In this document: positions 44,362 to 56,354 of the stretch, in pieces
Position numbering within the stretch: the first letter of the stretch is position 1
Layout: the number at the start of each line of letters is the position of its first letter
DNA from: Diplodia intermedia
Taxonomy: Eukaryota > Ascomycota > Dothideomycetes > Botryosphaeriales > Botryosphaeriaceae
Length of the DNA stretch: 64,000 bases
NCBI GenBank assembly: GCA_021495925.1
Contig: JAKEKT010000026.1
Span: forward strand, 248,001-312,000
Direction of reading: 5' to 3'
The notes under the pieces: model-generated
What the model saw: only the letters and a program-made list of their open reading frames with translations
Database searches by the model: none
What the model was told of the DNA's origin: nothing
Program-made: the position numbers and the translations under genes

Positions 44362-45276
44362 GAACGATGGGGTGACGTTTGGCCAAGTGCCGTACTATAC
44401 TGCGAGGCGCTAGGGAGGGAGGAGGCGCGACCCGCGGTCCCGAAGCGGGAGAGCTAACCTGCATACTGCCCGCGTGGCAGGTGTTAAGGTTTAGCGCTCC
44501 CGCGGTCCTTGCGGAGCCGGGAACTGAAGTGAACCTTCCCCCGCGGAGAACTGTCGTCTCTTACTGCTCGAGTCTGGAACAGTCCGGGCTACCTGTGTGC
44601 CGTGTTGGATGGGCTTCCGGGGTTGACAATCAACCGGATTGCGAAGCTTACCATGCGCGCGCACCATGACTCGACTTTTGAAATCCTCGTTCTTAACGTA
44701 TGCCTTCTATGTCTTCCATGCTCACCGGTATGCTTCTGGCTCAATCAAGCCCACATGTCCTGTCCCCGATGGTGCATAGATGGTTTGAGCGTGTAGCTAG
44801 CAAGTCTAATGGCAGAATCACAGGGGATTCCAAGAAACGCCACTTTGATCAGCCCACCCTTAGAACTGTTGGAACTTAAATCTATGGATAGTCGAAGCAA
44901 ACATCCGGATGTACACGTGGGTTGAAAGCTGTTCGACACCCTCCTGATGTCAGCTGCGACTACCCGTGCAAGAACTCCAAGACATCTTGCGAGACTTGCT
45001 CTTGAAGGGAATGGTCCTTTGAAACTGATCGGGGTAGCTTTACTCTGCCTCCAGACAACCGAGGATCCAGCAAAGGGACCTTCGCAAAAGCGGTGAAAAC
45101 ATCGCCCCCTTATGGTTCTTTACTTGGGTGATCCCGTCAATCCCCGTGCTGCTTCGCTATTCTTTCATCTTATGGTCGGCAATGGTGTCCACATCGCCCA
45201 TGGCAACTGACGTCGTTCCAATGGCAGCTCTTACCAAGTACTTCAAGTCTACATCCGTGGGCTTTGGCGAATCCGT
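44362..45276. other. Intergenic
   Basis: Convergent spacer between the tRNA and the GH125 gene. GC-rich at first (including CCGCGG motifs near 44500-44545), then mixed. No ORF is supported. Confidence 0.5.
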
Positions 45277-47049
45277 TCATTCGATTCTGTACGGTTTGGC
45301 ATTGTCCCCGAAGAGAAGGTGGGGTTTACGCTCTGCCAAATCGAGAATCGTTTGCGCAAAAACCGAGTTTGCCCAGGCAAACCAAGGTCCTAACACCGAG
45401 TCAGCTTCACTGCGTCACTGTGTCTGAGAACAAGAGATACCCACTCGTGTAACTCTTCAGGTAGTTGACATCAACACTCTCATGCACCAGGCCAAGCTTG
45501 CTGGCTGCCTTTACGTAGTTGACGGCCTCCATAATCTCTTCATCGTCATCAGACGTCATGGCTTGAACCAACAAGCTCATGGGCCATGCGTTCTGAAGAC
45601 CAATATGTGGGCCGCCAATGCCCTCGAAAGCTTTTCCCTTGAGGTAGTAGGGGTTTCCCTGCTTTTCCAGAATCATCTTCCTGGTGTTCTGGTAGACTTG
45701 ATCCTTGGCATCGACAAAGCCGAGTAGAGGAAGCGCCAGGAGAGATGGAAGGTTTGCGTCGTCCATTAAAATGGAGGATCCGAAACCGTCGACTTCGAAT
45801 GCAAAGACATCACCATACTTCTTGTGGTGGACGACACCATGGTCCCACACACCGGCTTCGATGGCTTCACTGTACAGCCTCACCTTCTTCGAATAGTCAA
45901 CGGCTTTGGCGCCACCAATCTTCTCGAGCATCTTTGCACAGCGTTTCAACTCGACGGCCATCATGGCATTTGCAGGGATGAGATAGCCGAGAATGGTGGC
46001 GTCATCACTTGGTCGAAATGCACTCCGGACCAAACCGGTGCCAGCGTTGAGAGGATTGCCAATGCCGCCAAGGTTGAGCGTCTCGGTGCCAGCGTCCGTG
46101 CGCCGCTTGAAGGTGTACTCGTTTTTCCTAAAGTCGCCGTGCTTATCGAAAGTTGGCTTGGACTGTTGCTCGATTACGTCGAGTAGCGTGTTGAGCGCAG
46201 TGTACCAGCGCGTATTCACGAACTCGGCTGATCCGGTATGACTGTAGAATTGATTGGCAAGTGAGAGGAAATGCGCCAACGAGTCCAGCTCGTACTTGCA
46301 TTCAAACACGAAGGATGGTTCGTAGACGGGATGAACAACGTCATCCATGCCGTTGTTTGAGGGCGGGAGCTTGCTGGGAGGCGGCGGCTGAAAGGCATTG
46401 CAATACGGCGATCCGATGACAAACTCGGCCTGGGTGTTGATGGCGCCTAAGATCAGGCTTTCGATGGCCTTGTCCTTCTTGGCCAGTTTCTGGTACTGAG
46501 CAAGCTGGTTGGTCGAGTCGCGCAGCCACTCAGCATTGATGTCTCCGGTGACGATGAAGCTTTGGGCGCCCTGCCATGGTGCGCGCATGTTTGGCGTTAA
46601 CGTCTTGTCTCCGTCCGTGTGCCAGCGCACCGTTGTGTCCAGTGTGTTCGGGAAGGCATTCTCGAAGATCCGTGCCAGGTCCTTGTCCACCATTCTTTGC
46701 TTCATTTCGTCTATGACCTCCTCAACAAGCGGAGACTCGAACGTGCGACATACGGCGGCAGGGCGTTGGAACGGCAGTTCCATTGGACCGTCGCTGTAGG
46801 GAGGACTGCAGAAAAGTAAGCGTCAGCAGCAGAAAGGAAAGTATGTTCTGGGACGAGCGCCACGCACTGATGGTGCCTTGCGTAGGAAGTGTAGTCAGGA
46901 CAAGCTTCACGGGCTTGGGCGTTGTCCTTCAGCGCATGCTGGCCGGTCGCAGCGTGCACACCATGGCCAGCAGGGCTGGGCAGCGCCACGGCCGCCAGCA
47001 GGACGAGGCGCAAACATCCGACGGGCTGGTGCATGGTCCGGAGGCGCAT
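45277..47049 (-). CDS. GH125 exo-alpha-1,6-mannosidase
   Basis: Exons 47049-46868, 46805-45445 and 45389-45277 on the minus strand join in frame to 551 aa. A second in-frame ATG at 47034 is also possible. A signal peptide covers roughly residues 6-34. The GH125 pattern runs PDYTSYAR, HPPYSDGPMELPFQRP, TVRWH, SFIVTGDINAEWLRDSTNQL, FVFECKYELDSLAHFL, then FAFEVDGFGSSILMDDANLPSLL, KGKAFEGIGGPH and the C-terminal SYTRPWFAWANSVFAQTILDLAE. The last exon is found only if the donor is taken at GTGGGT, which restores YTRPWF. GH125 enzymes remove non-reducing alpha-1,6-linked mannose from N-glycans or mannoprotein. The product is probably secretory-pathway or extracellular. Confidence 0.93.
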
Positions 47050-47325
47050 GTAGGTGGGTGAGAGAGGTCTGTCAGGGCGTCATGGTTCGAAGGGAATGAG
47101 GTGGGAGCTGTTGTGGAGATGTGGAGCTTCTTGTTCCTGCGGCAGCGGGATGCGCGCCGGACCAAGTGCCAGGGCCCGCGTCAGTGCCGAGTCATGCCCG
47201 TCGATCGCATGCTTGATAGTCCATGGAATCTATAGAAAAATACCGCCCACGCCTGCAATACCACTGCCTTACGCCAGTTCATAATGCTCCGTTCGCACAC
47301 ACAGAAATAAATCATTCCCTATTGT

Positions 47326-49628
47326 TTACGAAAACCGCGCGTTCATGCTACCGCCTGGTAATGTTTCCCAGGCAGTGCTCAGATTCATATCCTCGCTCAT
47401 TGGTGCCGTTGTGTTCATACCCGCATTTCCAGAATTCAGCTGCCCAAGCTGATAGACCCTCCGGTTTGATCCCTCGCTGGATGTCGGCCACCCTGGGCTT
47501 AGTTGTCGGTAGTTGTTACCGTCGGAATACCCGTACGGCTGCGAGCCCCCTGCCGTCGATCCGTCGAAATATGTCGCTGGTGATGATTCCGATATTGTAT
47601 CTGTGTCAGGGCTACCGGTGGCACTCCACATCGCATACCCATTGCTCATATCTTGTTTTTGCTGTTGCGATCGAACGTAAAGCTGTGACAATAGAACTGC
47701 CGAGTCTTGCTGGAATCGGTCGCGCCAATTGATGAACCCGAACCGGTTTCCCAATCGCGCTAGAATCGCCGAGAAGTTGTTGATCGTATTGATGGCCTTC
47801 ACCGCTTGGTTCTCCATACTTCCCGATCTCGCTTCTGGGAATGGTGGTGGCAGTGTGTCACTACCGCTTGACAGAGGATCCAGGTAATCGTCGGTTGTCG
47901 ATGTAGAAGTTGCCCGCGATGCTATCGGACGCGGCCCTTCTAAGAGCAACTCCTGATTCCTGGAGACGGCATCCACAAACTGGCGACCTGTCATGTACGC
48001 TCTCATAGCATCGTAGAACGTGACAGGCATTTTTTCATCCGATTCCTCCGACAAAGCGGCAAGCATCCTTGACGAGTACGTGGCACAATGCTCAAAGATG
48101 AGCCGCTGTGCATAGTCGCTAATCCTTGGGCAGCGCGGACTCGGCGAGAGCGTGTAGACATAACTATAGAGAAGCTCGAGCTCGAAGTAGGTACGGGATG
48201 CTGGCGAAATCTTCTGCGATAGTTTCATGAACCACGACGTCATCGAATTATAGATCTTCCATAGGCGAGGATAGGGGTCTGCCCATGCGTCACGTTCCGA
48301 CTGGAAGAGATCGGTGTACCAGGCTGACTGTATTTGGCGTAAACGGAAAAGATCAAGGGCTGATTCGAAGGACTGGCCCCACTGGGTCAGCGATGACGTC
48401 TTCGAGGCGGAAGATCCACTGCCAAATGACGGGAGTGCGACGTGTGCCGAATCATCGGAGAAGGAGAAAGACCTGGTTTGAACCAATGAAGTCTCCCTGA
48501 AGATACCATCAGCCACTGGCGAAGGGAAGAGATGGCAATTACTCACCTGTCAATGGCATACAGACAGTGATACACGCGCCTTCGGAGCTCAAGCTTAGGC
48601 TTGCTCGTCGATGCGCTCCTTGAGGGATCCACGTGCATACCGAGATCGACCATTGCCCGCGACGCGGCACCGACGAGAGTCCAGCTGTCAAAATGATGCG
48701 GATCCAGCATGGAGTACTGCGCCAGGAGCAACATGGCCTGTATGCTCGCAACAGAGCCCGGACGAAGCACGGCCTCTGCATGCTCGAGAGCTGCGTTGAC
48801 ATGACCTACAGCATCACTGTAATGCACATCTCCGCGCTGCTCCGAGTAACTGATGGACGAAATTGCAAGCACCAGGCGTAGGGTCCAGAAGTCCCAAGGG
48901 CACGCCTTGCGCTGGTCGGATTGGTAGACGGCGTCGACAGAGCCGTAGAAACTGGTCTCGTCCAGGATGGGCAGGAGCACGAACATGGTGTCGAGATAGT
49001 GTTGGATCAGGGAGGTGATGGCATATCGCGGGGGAAGACTTTTCGCCATTCCCGAGGGCAACGGTTCCTTTGAAGAGGCCGACAGGATGAGGCGAGCATA
49101 AGACATGGCTGAAGTAAAGCCGTAGAAGTCGCGGGCGGTGGCGTTGACTGACCTGGAGGGGCTCAGCGGGCGGTTACAAGCGGGCGGGAAGAAGGCTTAC
49201 AGCAGCCCAAAGTCAGAGACGAGGTCGTTAATGTCGGCCTCCTCTTTGCGGCGAGCGGCCTTGTCCGTGGCCTTGGAGCCATCGGCGGCCGGCACGGAAC
49301 GAGGGGTCTGGTCAGTCATGGTCACGGACGAGCGGCGGCGCGAGCGGGCGTCCTGCAGGCGCTTCTCGAGCTTCTCGACGCGGGCCTCCAGCGTGGCCAC
49401 ATAGCTGCGCTCCTTGCCACGGGCGAATTGGTCGTTGGTGCTGGAGCACTCGGCGGCGCGGTTGGCCTTCTCGCAGGCGGTGCAGGCGGGCAGCTTGCCA
49501 TCACACTTGACCTTGGCGCTGCGACATCTCGAGCAGGCGGCAACGGGCCGGCTGACGCGCAGCAACGGCGTCTCAAGCACCATCAGAGCGCTCTCTTGCG
49601 CGGCGTCGTCTGGAGGCATGTCAATCAA
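47326..49628 (-). CDS. Zn2Cys6 transcription factor with fungal TF domain
   Basis: Exons 49628-49201, 49152-48547 and 48496-47326 on the minus strand give 734 aa in frame. A second ATG at 49619 is also possible. The binuclear zinc cluster uses Cys32, 35, 42, 49, 52 and 61 (CSRCRSAKVKCDGKLPACTAC). A linker and coiled coil (SYVATLEARVEKLEKRL) follow, for dimer formation. The fungal-specific regulatory domain spans about residues 190-420 (LIQHYLDTMFVLLPILDETSF, then QAMLLLAQYSML and ELRRRVYHCLYAIDR). The C-terminus is Ser/Gly/Asn/Tyr-rich, as in activation regions. It faces another Zn2Cys6 gene across a 377-base promoter. Target genes cannot be read from this window. Confidence 0.92.
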
Positions 49629-50005
49629 TGCGCTTGCGGCCGGCCGTGCGTGGGCGAGGCGGGGCGACTCACCTAGGGTCTTGGACGCGGGCGGGGTTGG
49701 CGGCGTGGGGTATCACAACGTGGGCTGCGTGGACGTGCGCATACGGCACCGCAGGCAGCAGTGATCGGGTAGGTCGTGGGAGGTAGTTTGGGGGCAGTCG
49801 GCCCGCCGAAAGGTGAGGATGCGGTTCCAGGCGACGCGGTGGGAGCCTATCACTGCAGCCGTAGCGCGGCGGCGTGCCGGCCTGCGGCTTGACGATCCCG
49901 CGAGCCTCGTCCCAGTGCCAGTCCCATACCCGACTGCTCGCCCTCCGCCATGGCCCCGTGCGGCCTGCCTTCTCTCCCATCGAGGCCCGCCCCAGCGTAG
50001 CGACC
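49629..50005. promoter_or_regulatory. Shared promoter of two divergent Zn2Cys6 genes
   Basis: 377 GC-rich bases separate the two ATGs. On the minus strand a GTGAGT donor-like site at about 49666-49671 hints at a 5'-untranslated intron for the left gene. CGG/CCG motifs that could bind Zn2Cys6 factors occur, but in such GC-rich DNA they are expected by chance. Confidence 0.4.
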
Positions 50006-52636
50006 ATGGATTCCGTCGCGCCCTCCGCCCCGCCGGGCAAGCGCGCCCAGAGCGACGCGCACTCGGGGCCCCGCATTGCCCACACGCTGACGGCCTGCGT
50101 GCGCTGCCGTACCGTACGCGCCCACTCCCGCCTGCAGAGCCGCCCCGCTGACCCAGTGCTGCCAGAGGAAAACGAGATGCGACCCTGGCCTTCCTCGCTG
50201 CGGTCCCTGCGAGCGCAACAACGCCCACTGCGAATACTTCGACCCTGCCAAGAACGCGAAGATCCCGCGCAATTACGTCGTCCACCTGCAGCACAAGGTC
50301 CGCGACCTGGAGCGCCAGCTGGAGGAGCTGGACAAAGATGACTTCGAGCCCGACCCCGAGGACGTCGTTCGCGGTGCCGCCGCCGTGCGCATCCACGAGA
50401 GCGACGAGAACCGCTTCCTGGGCCCGTCGAGCGGCATCGCCATCGTCAAGCTGGTCATGCAGCTGGCCAAGCAGTTCACCGATTCCAAGAGCATCTCTGA
50501 AATCGTCCCCGACTCGCACGCCCGCCTCGTCAAGGAGGCTTTCCGTCAAGAAGACACCAAGCCCACGTCCAAGGTCTACCCTCTCGTGAGCGATGTTGCC
50601 GCCGAGGAGTTGCCCACCCGCGACCTGACCAATCTGCTCGTCCAACTCTTTTACCTGAAAGGTGAGTCTTGCGCACGAGTGCGCACGCCTGTGTCACCTC
50701 TGACAGCGGTTGCTTGCAGTCCAGCCCATGTACCCCATCGTCCACGAACCGTCCTTCCTACAAGACGTCGAGGCCGTTTACAACAATACCGCCAATTCAT
50801 ACCAGAACTTCATGGTGCGCATGGTCATCGCCATTAGCCTGCAGAAAATGGACACGCAGTATGCCGGCCTAGCTGATGCGTACTACCTCGCAGCCTTGCG
50901 CTACCTCGAGGCTGCGGTCAAACCAATGGACCTGGGTACTATCCAGTGCTTCTGCCTCATTGCTGGCTACTCTCTGACTACGCCTACCCGTACGGCTGTT
51001 TATTACATAGTGGGCCTGGCAGTTAGGCTTGCTGAAGCTCTTGGCTTGAATGAAGAGAAGACCGTCGTGCTCGGGAAAGGAGGAAAATTAGCCGACCCTC
51101 TTGAGGTAGACATGAGACGACGTGTTTTCTGGTGTATCCTTACCATGGATCTCGGCTTAGCACACAGTCTGGGCCGTCCAGCAATCATGGCCACGCGCCA
51201 GGAGCATTTTGACCTGCAATTTTTCTCCATGGCCGAAGACCACTTTATCCAGCCTACTGGTATTCTACCGGCCCAGCCTTGCCTCAAAAAGTGGATTGCT
51301 ATCCACTTCTTCCGAATGAGACTATTGCAATTAGAGATCAGAAGAAAGCTGTACCAGAAGAAGAGGGCAGAGCCAAAGGACGACCAGGACCCTTGGTTTC
51401 AACAGATGGAAGCGAAACTGATCGCTTGGAGAGACACAAGCCCCGAGGTTGATGGTGGATCCGGTCTCAACAAAGTATGGTACGTATCTCGCCCTACCTA
51501 TGATGTCCAACAGGATCGTCCTGACAGTTTGGATGTAACACAGGTTCGTTGGGCGTTACAATACGATGATTGTTTTCCTGTTCCGCCCCTCGCCGCAAGT
51601 TCCTCGTCCCTCTGTTCGGGCCGCGACCCAATGCTACGACGCTTGTGAATACAACATTTACATGCAACGCAAGCAGATCGAGACGAGAAGCGTTGAACTC
51701 ACCTGGATTTTTACCCAATCCATTTTCATGGCAATCAACACGATGTTGTGGTCGCTCTCCTACGCCGAAGTTCGTCGTATGCACTCTCGAGAAGATGTGG
51801 AACGCCATCTCAAAGTTGCATTGGATGCCATCGACTTGGCTTCGGAGAGGTGGCCTGGTGTCGCTTCTGCTAGGGTCCTCTATCAAAACCTCATCGAGGC
51901 TTGCCTCAAGGTGTATGGGAAGAAGGGGGACGTTCCGATATCTGCCACATCTCCATCTGACAGCACTTCGGCTGCATCTCCGAGCGTAAGAGACGATAGT
52001 AGCACCAGATCTCGAACTATGAGTCCAGCAACGGTGTCCACCGGATCACTGTCAACTCCTCCAGAGCGTCTCGATGCGCCTTTCGGCTACATCTCCCCTC
52101 AAACCAAACTCGATTTCAACATGAACAACGACCAGAATCAAACCGGCTTCTCGATGTACCAGTCCCAACAACATCTTCAGTCGACGCAGTCTACGCCGAC
52201 GAACTCTGTGTCGATGACGGCTGACATGAACATGAGCTCACCAAGTAGTATGACCACCATTTCAAGTCCTGGGTTTGAGCAACAAATGCAATACAATGCG
52301 GTGCCGGTTTCATTTCCTGATTTACCCGCATGGTCTCCTTCTTATACGGCATCTCAAGCCTCGGACGCGTTCGGCCAGCAAATTTCACAGCAGCGGTATC
52401 AGAACTCCATGGAAGAATTTGCCGGTGCGCCTCTCGCAACAGCCGTCGGAGCTTTGTACAGCGATTACCTCGAAAACGAGCAGCCCTCGTGGAGTATGCA
52501 ACGAGCTGGAGTTGGGCTGAACCAGGCACAACAGTTTGAGCTTCTAGAAAGCCTTCAAACCCACGGGCCAGAACAGATTGAAAGCATGATTGAGGAGAGC
52601 AACGCTTTGTTTGCGCCATCATCGCGGCCATACTGA
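50006..52636 (+). CDS. Zn2Cys6 transcription factor (Gal4 type)
   Basis: Exons 50006-50113, 50166-50661, 50720-51479 and 51544-52636 give 818 aa in frame. The first intron splits the zinc cluster; once it is removed, Cys31, 34, 41, 48, 51 and 58 fall in exact CX2CX6CX6CX2CX6C spacing (ACVRCRTRKTRCDPGLPRC). A dimer coiled coil follows (PRNYVVHLQHKVRDLERQLEEL). The fungal TF domain covers about residues 190-520 (VQPMYPIVHEPSFL, MRRRVFWCILTMDLGLAHSLGRP). The C-terminal ~230 residues are rich in Ser, Gln, Met and Thr, typical of activation domains. Regulated pathway not identified. Confidence 0.93.
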
Positions 52637-53474
52637 GCACCTCTCCGCACCTTTCGAGTACACAGTATCGAAAGATACTAGCTGCTATAGGCAAATGCTC
52701 GCTCCGAAATGTCCGGTGCTGTGCATTGCGCTAGTGCACGATGTTCGAGCCAAGGGGTTCGAGTTCGAGACCGAGCCTCGCTCCACTACCGGACCGCCGG
52801 CGATGCCTACTTCTGCCAACCACTGGACATCCAGGCAAGGTCGCGGAACTGTTGGCGCCCCAGCCCAAGCGAAATCATGCAACCCGGGAGTACTCAACAT
52901 TTCTCGCCGGGCCCATGTGATTCCTTTGGGTCAGTGAACAAGCACGCAGTCGCCACCGTAAGGTCCATCAGAAAGACCGCTATCCTGCTCGCTTCCTTAC
53001 ACATAAGGAGGCCGAGACGTTTGCTGCAAGGAATATTGTACTCATACGGAGCCCTTCCCATTTACGATATGTCGACTTTTCGAATACCCGGTTACGAAAC
53101 TTCTCCAATGCCAGAAAGGTAGTCTCAACGGCTGATTGACGGACAATGCATATACAAAAGAGGGGCGAACTTGGATTAGGTTCGGCGGGGGTTTTGGAGA
53201 TCTGGTGTTGAGGGACTTGTTTCATTTTATTCTTGCGGCGTCACAATTATTTGTTTGCTGTCGATTCAAATTCACGTAGAATGCAGGTTTGGTAAGAGCC
53301 AGCGCTTCTTTCGGGCAATGGATCCATGGACGTTGCTACATCCTCTGATATCTGAGACACAAGAGGCCGAAAGGAAGACCTTCGTCCACCTCCTCCAGAA
53401 GATGCCAGGTGACCGGCTGAATGACCCGTGTAACACCGATGGAGGTGTTTTCCACCCCCGTCTAGAAAGCCTAC
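52637..53474. other. Intergenic, convergent 3' ends
   Basis: Spacer between the right Zn2Cys6 gene and vps9. Scattered short frames have no support. Confidence 0.5.
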
Positions 53475-56067
53475 TCAGTTGCTCAAGGCCAAGCAAGCGT
53501 CGACAGCCAGGCCGACTCTGCGCCGCAATTACATTAGTCCTCGATACTCCTGTAATGGTAGACGTTGAAGACTTACCGGCCCTCCTTCATTCTGACAACG
53601 TCGTCGATGACGTCTCGATCAAGGTCCGGGAACATGCCCGCTAGGGTCTCGACCACGACTCGGTGCTCCTGACGCTGGATCCTGCGCGCTTCTTCAGCCT
53701 CCGCACTTGCTTGCCGAGCGGCTGCGTCTTCAGCACTGAACGCCTGTCGCTGCTCGATATTCCGCCTCTCCGTCCGGCGCGCATCTTCACTACTTCGGTG
53801 GTCGGGTGTCAAGCGCGGGGTGTTGCCTGGCTGAGGGGTGGAGACGGGCTGCGAGGAGCTTGGCTTCTCCGACATGTTGTCATCCGAGAAAATGCGGCCT
53901 ATTGTAGACAGTGGCCGCTGGATGGTGCGTAGAAGCCCTGCTACTGCTGCGTTCTCTTCCTCGCCTTCCTGCCCGTTGCCCGCACTCGACCCACCTCGGG
54001 ACGAAGATGCTCTCGCAGGGACACGTTCTGCGTCAAGGGAATTTCTTGGGGTTACCTCGGGTCTGCTGAGCGCTGATTTTTCTGACACGCGCACGCCTGG
54101 TGAGGGATGCCGGTTGTGGGTTTGCGGTCGTTGCCTCTGCTCATCCAAGGAATTCCTCTCTGCGATGGCAGATACAGCAGCTTCCACGTTCTTCTCAAAC
54201 TCCTCGTCGGTGATTGTAAGGCTGGTCCGATCAAGGTTTTCAATGAATTGAATAGCACCCATCTGGATATCAAATGTGAGCATACAGCATTTGGTGATGG
54301 CCAGAGCGGCCTGCTTACCAAAGACGAGATGTAATAACCTGCTTCGCCCCCAAGCTTGTCTTGGTTGCGGAAGCGGAGGATGTATTGGACATTTGAGACT
54401 AGATGATCCGGATTCGCTCGCAGAACGGTGAAGATGAGCAAGGGGACGAACGAGTCTGCTGATTGATCCGACTGTGCATTTCGTAGGAACCCTGCTTCAA
54501 TCAGATCACCTGTACTACACAAGTTTGCCGGCTCACGTACCGAAAATGACCTTGCAGCAGTTAAGAATGCAAATGACTTTGTCCCGCGGAGCACGGTAGT
54601 TCCTAATCTTGAGGAGTTCTGGCAATGATTTAGCTCACTGGTTCGATTCGCGGAGCATTGAAAGGGGTGTATACCTTGCTGGGCGAGCTTGAGAAATTTC
54701 ATCCCCTTGTCGTTTACAGGCTTGATATCCAGATGTTCCTCCGAAACCCAGCTGTAGATCCGTATTTTCTGAGCTAAGACTTCGTCTCTTTCAACGTCTT
54801 CCTGATGTTGGCCCCGCCTTCCTGGACCTCCCGGCGCACCCCTCCTTCGACCTTTTCCGAACATGGGCTCTGGCGGCGGTATCGCAGGGGAGAAAGTCTG
54901 AGAGTACAGCCTATTCATGACCAGCTTCTCCATACCTTCTCTAGCATTGTCAAACTCGGCGTCTGATACTGTTCGCCAGACCTCACATTGTGCCATCTTC
55001 TTGCTGATGAACTCGAGGAAATCGCTTATGATCTTGACCTGCTCGTGGACCATCCATTGCTTTTTACCAAACTCATACAGGAACGATCGGAGGAACTTTG
55101 CGACGGGATCGGCGGTGCGGTGGCGCAACTGTTCAAGGAATCGATGGAAATCAAAAGGAAGATCTGGTTCAGGATCAGGCTCCGGGGGCGGAGGCTTGTA
55201 TATGGAATGAGGATGCGACGGGGCGGGGCTTGGAGCTGGAGCATGATCGATGGCAGGGCTGGGTAATGAAGTGTTGGATGAGATTCCAGGAGGCAGCGGA
55301 GACTGGATGACAGGAGATAAGGGTGGGGCCTCGGTGTTCTGCTGAACATGAGAGGCACTGGCTTCAGGTGGTAGCAGACTGGACCTCCGGGGGGGAAAGG
55401 CCTGCGGCGCCTGGTTGCTGAATAGCGGGGGGTTTGCCCTCTCCAATCTGGGAGACATGATCTCATCCATACCTGGCCCTTCGCCGCCTTCGCCAAACTG
55501 ATCCATGATGCTTTGTATTTCAGATCTCGAGTCCTCGGTTGCGCCGGTGGGGATTGCATTGTCTGCAGCGTCATCCTTCTCACCGAAAGCGGTGGCGTCG
55601 TCTTTCTCGTTGAAAACCGTAGCATCATAGTCCTGCGGCGGAAAGCCGGGGGATACAGGCGACTCAGGAGCCGAGGAAGAGTTGTTCTTGGGCACAAGGT
55701 ACTTCTCGTCCTTGGCTGGGAGGGGCGGCGGCGGTGGGGAGCGCACCCTGTCGGCGGATTGCGAGGGGGGAGGGGCGGAATCCAAGGAAAGCGCATTCAG
55801 CTGAGCTGCTGGAGGCTCGGGCGATGCATCCGAGTCCCTGGTCCCGCCCCCAGTCATTTCGACAGGCGGCTCGACCTGGCGCGCATCCTCCTCGACCTGG
55901 GCGTCATTCTTCGCAGAGGTTGCTACGGCAGCGGGATCTTTCGGGTCGACATGGTCGGCGTTGGAGACAGGATCGCAGGGTTGAGCAGACGGCTGCGGGG
56001 GCGGGGCAGCAGGGTCAGCAGAGGCAGGCTGGTCGTCGGGTTTAGCGAGTAGCTCCGGGGGAGACAT
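53475..56067 (-). CDS. vps9: Vps9-type Rab5 GTPase exchange factor with CUE domain
   Basis: Exons 56067-54675, 54618-54541, 54491-54319, 54262-53577 and 53517-53475 on the minus strand join in frame to 790 aa. The first ~300 residues are Pro/Ser-rich and disordered. The helical bundle and VPS9 catalytic domain run from about 310 to 560 (ADPVAKFLRSFLYEFG; RAPRDKVICILNCCKVIFG; SADSFVPLLIFTVLRANPDHLVSNVQYI; GGEAGYYISSL; AIQFIENLDRTSL). A Ser/Pro linker and an Arg/Glu/Ala-rich helix follow. The C-terminal CUE domain (LAGMFPDLDRDVIDDVVRM, then VGLAVDACLALS) should bind ubiquitin; its last residues come from a 43-nt final exon. Vps9 activates Rab5/Vps21 for endosome traffic. An upstream ATG at 56322 would add 85 residues but leaves almost no promoter. 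Confidence 0.92.
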
Positions 56068-56354
56068 CAGCCGTGATGCGGGCAGCTGGGCGGGGCGGGA
56101 GCTTAGGACGGGGAGCCTAAGGTCCCATGCGGCGGGGCGAGCGAGACGGTAGAGAGTTGGAGGTCTGAGAGAGATCGGCGGTGGTGGTGCGGAGGGGCTT
56201 GCAGCTCGGGGAGCGTGAAGATGGTCGATAAGGTGCAGAGGTCTGGCTTGAGGAGAGCGTAGGGCTGGCTTAGCGCCAGGCGCGCCTTTTACCGCCTTCG
56301 TCATGCGCGCCAAGGGTCCCAACTATTTCCTCCCACCTCACATCCGGAACCCCA

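Noticed and set aside
45390..45440. Donor at GTATCTC for the last GH125 intron
   Set aside because: Breaks frame with the WFAWANS exon. The donor four bases upstream (GTGGGT) restores YTRPWFAWANS.
49713..50645. 310-aa minus-strand ORF across the Zn2Cys6 promoter
   Set aside because: Overlaps the zinc-cluster exons of the + strand gene and shows no domain.
54510..54540. 31-nt intron in vps9 (GTACGTG...GTACAG)
   Set aside because: It keeps frame but is shorter than any credible fungal intron here. A 49-nt intron ending at 54492 also keeps frame, has a CTGAT branch and gives the better VIFGFLRN...SADSF join.
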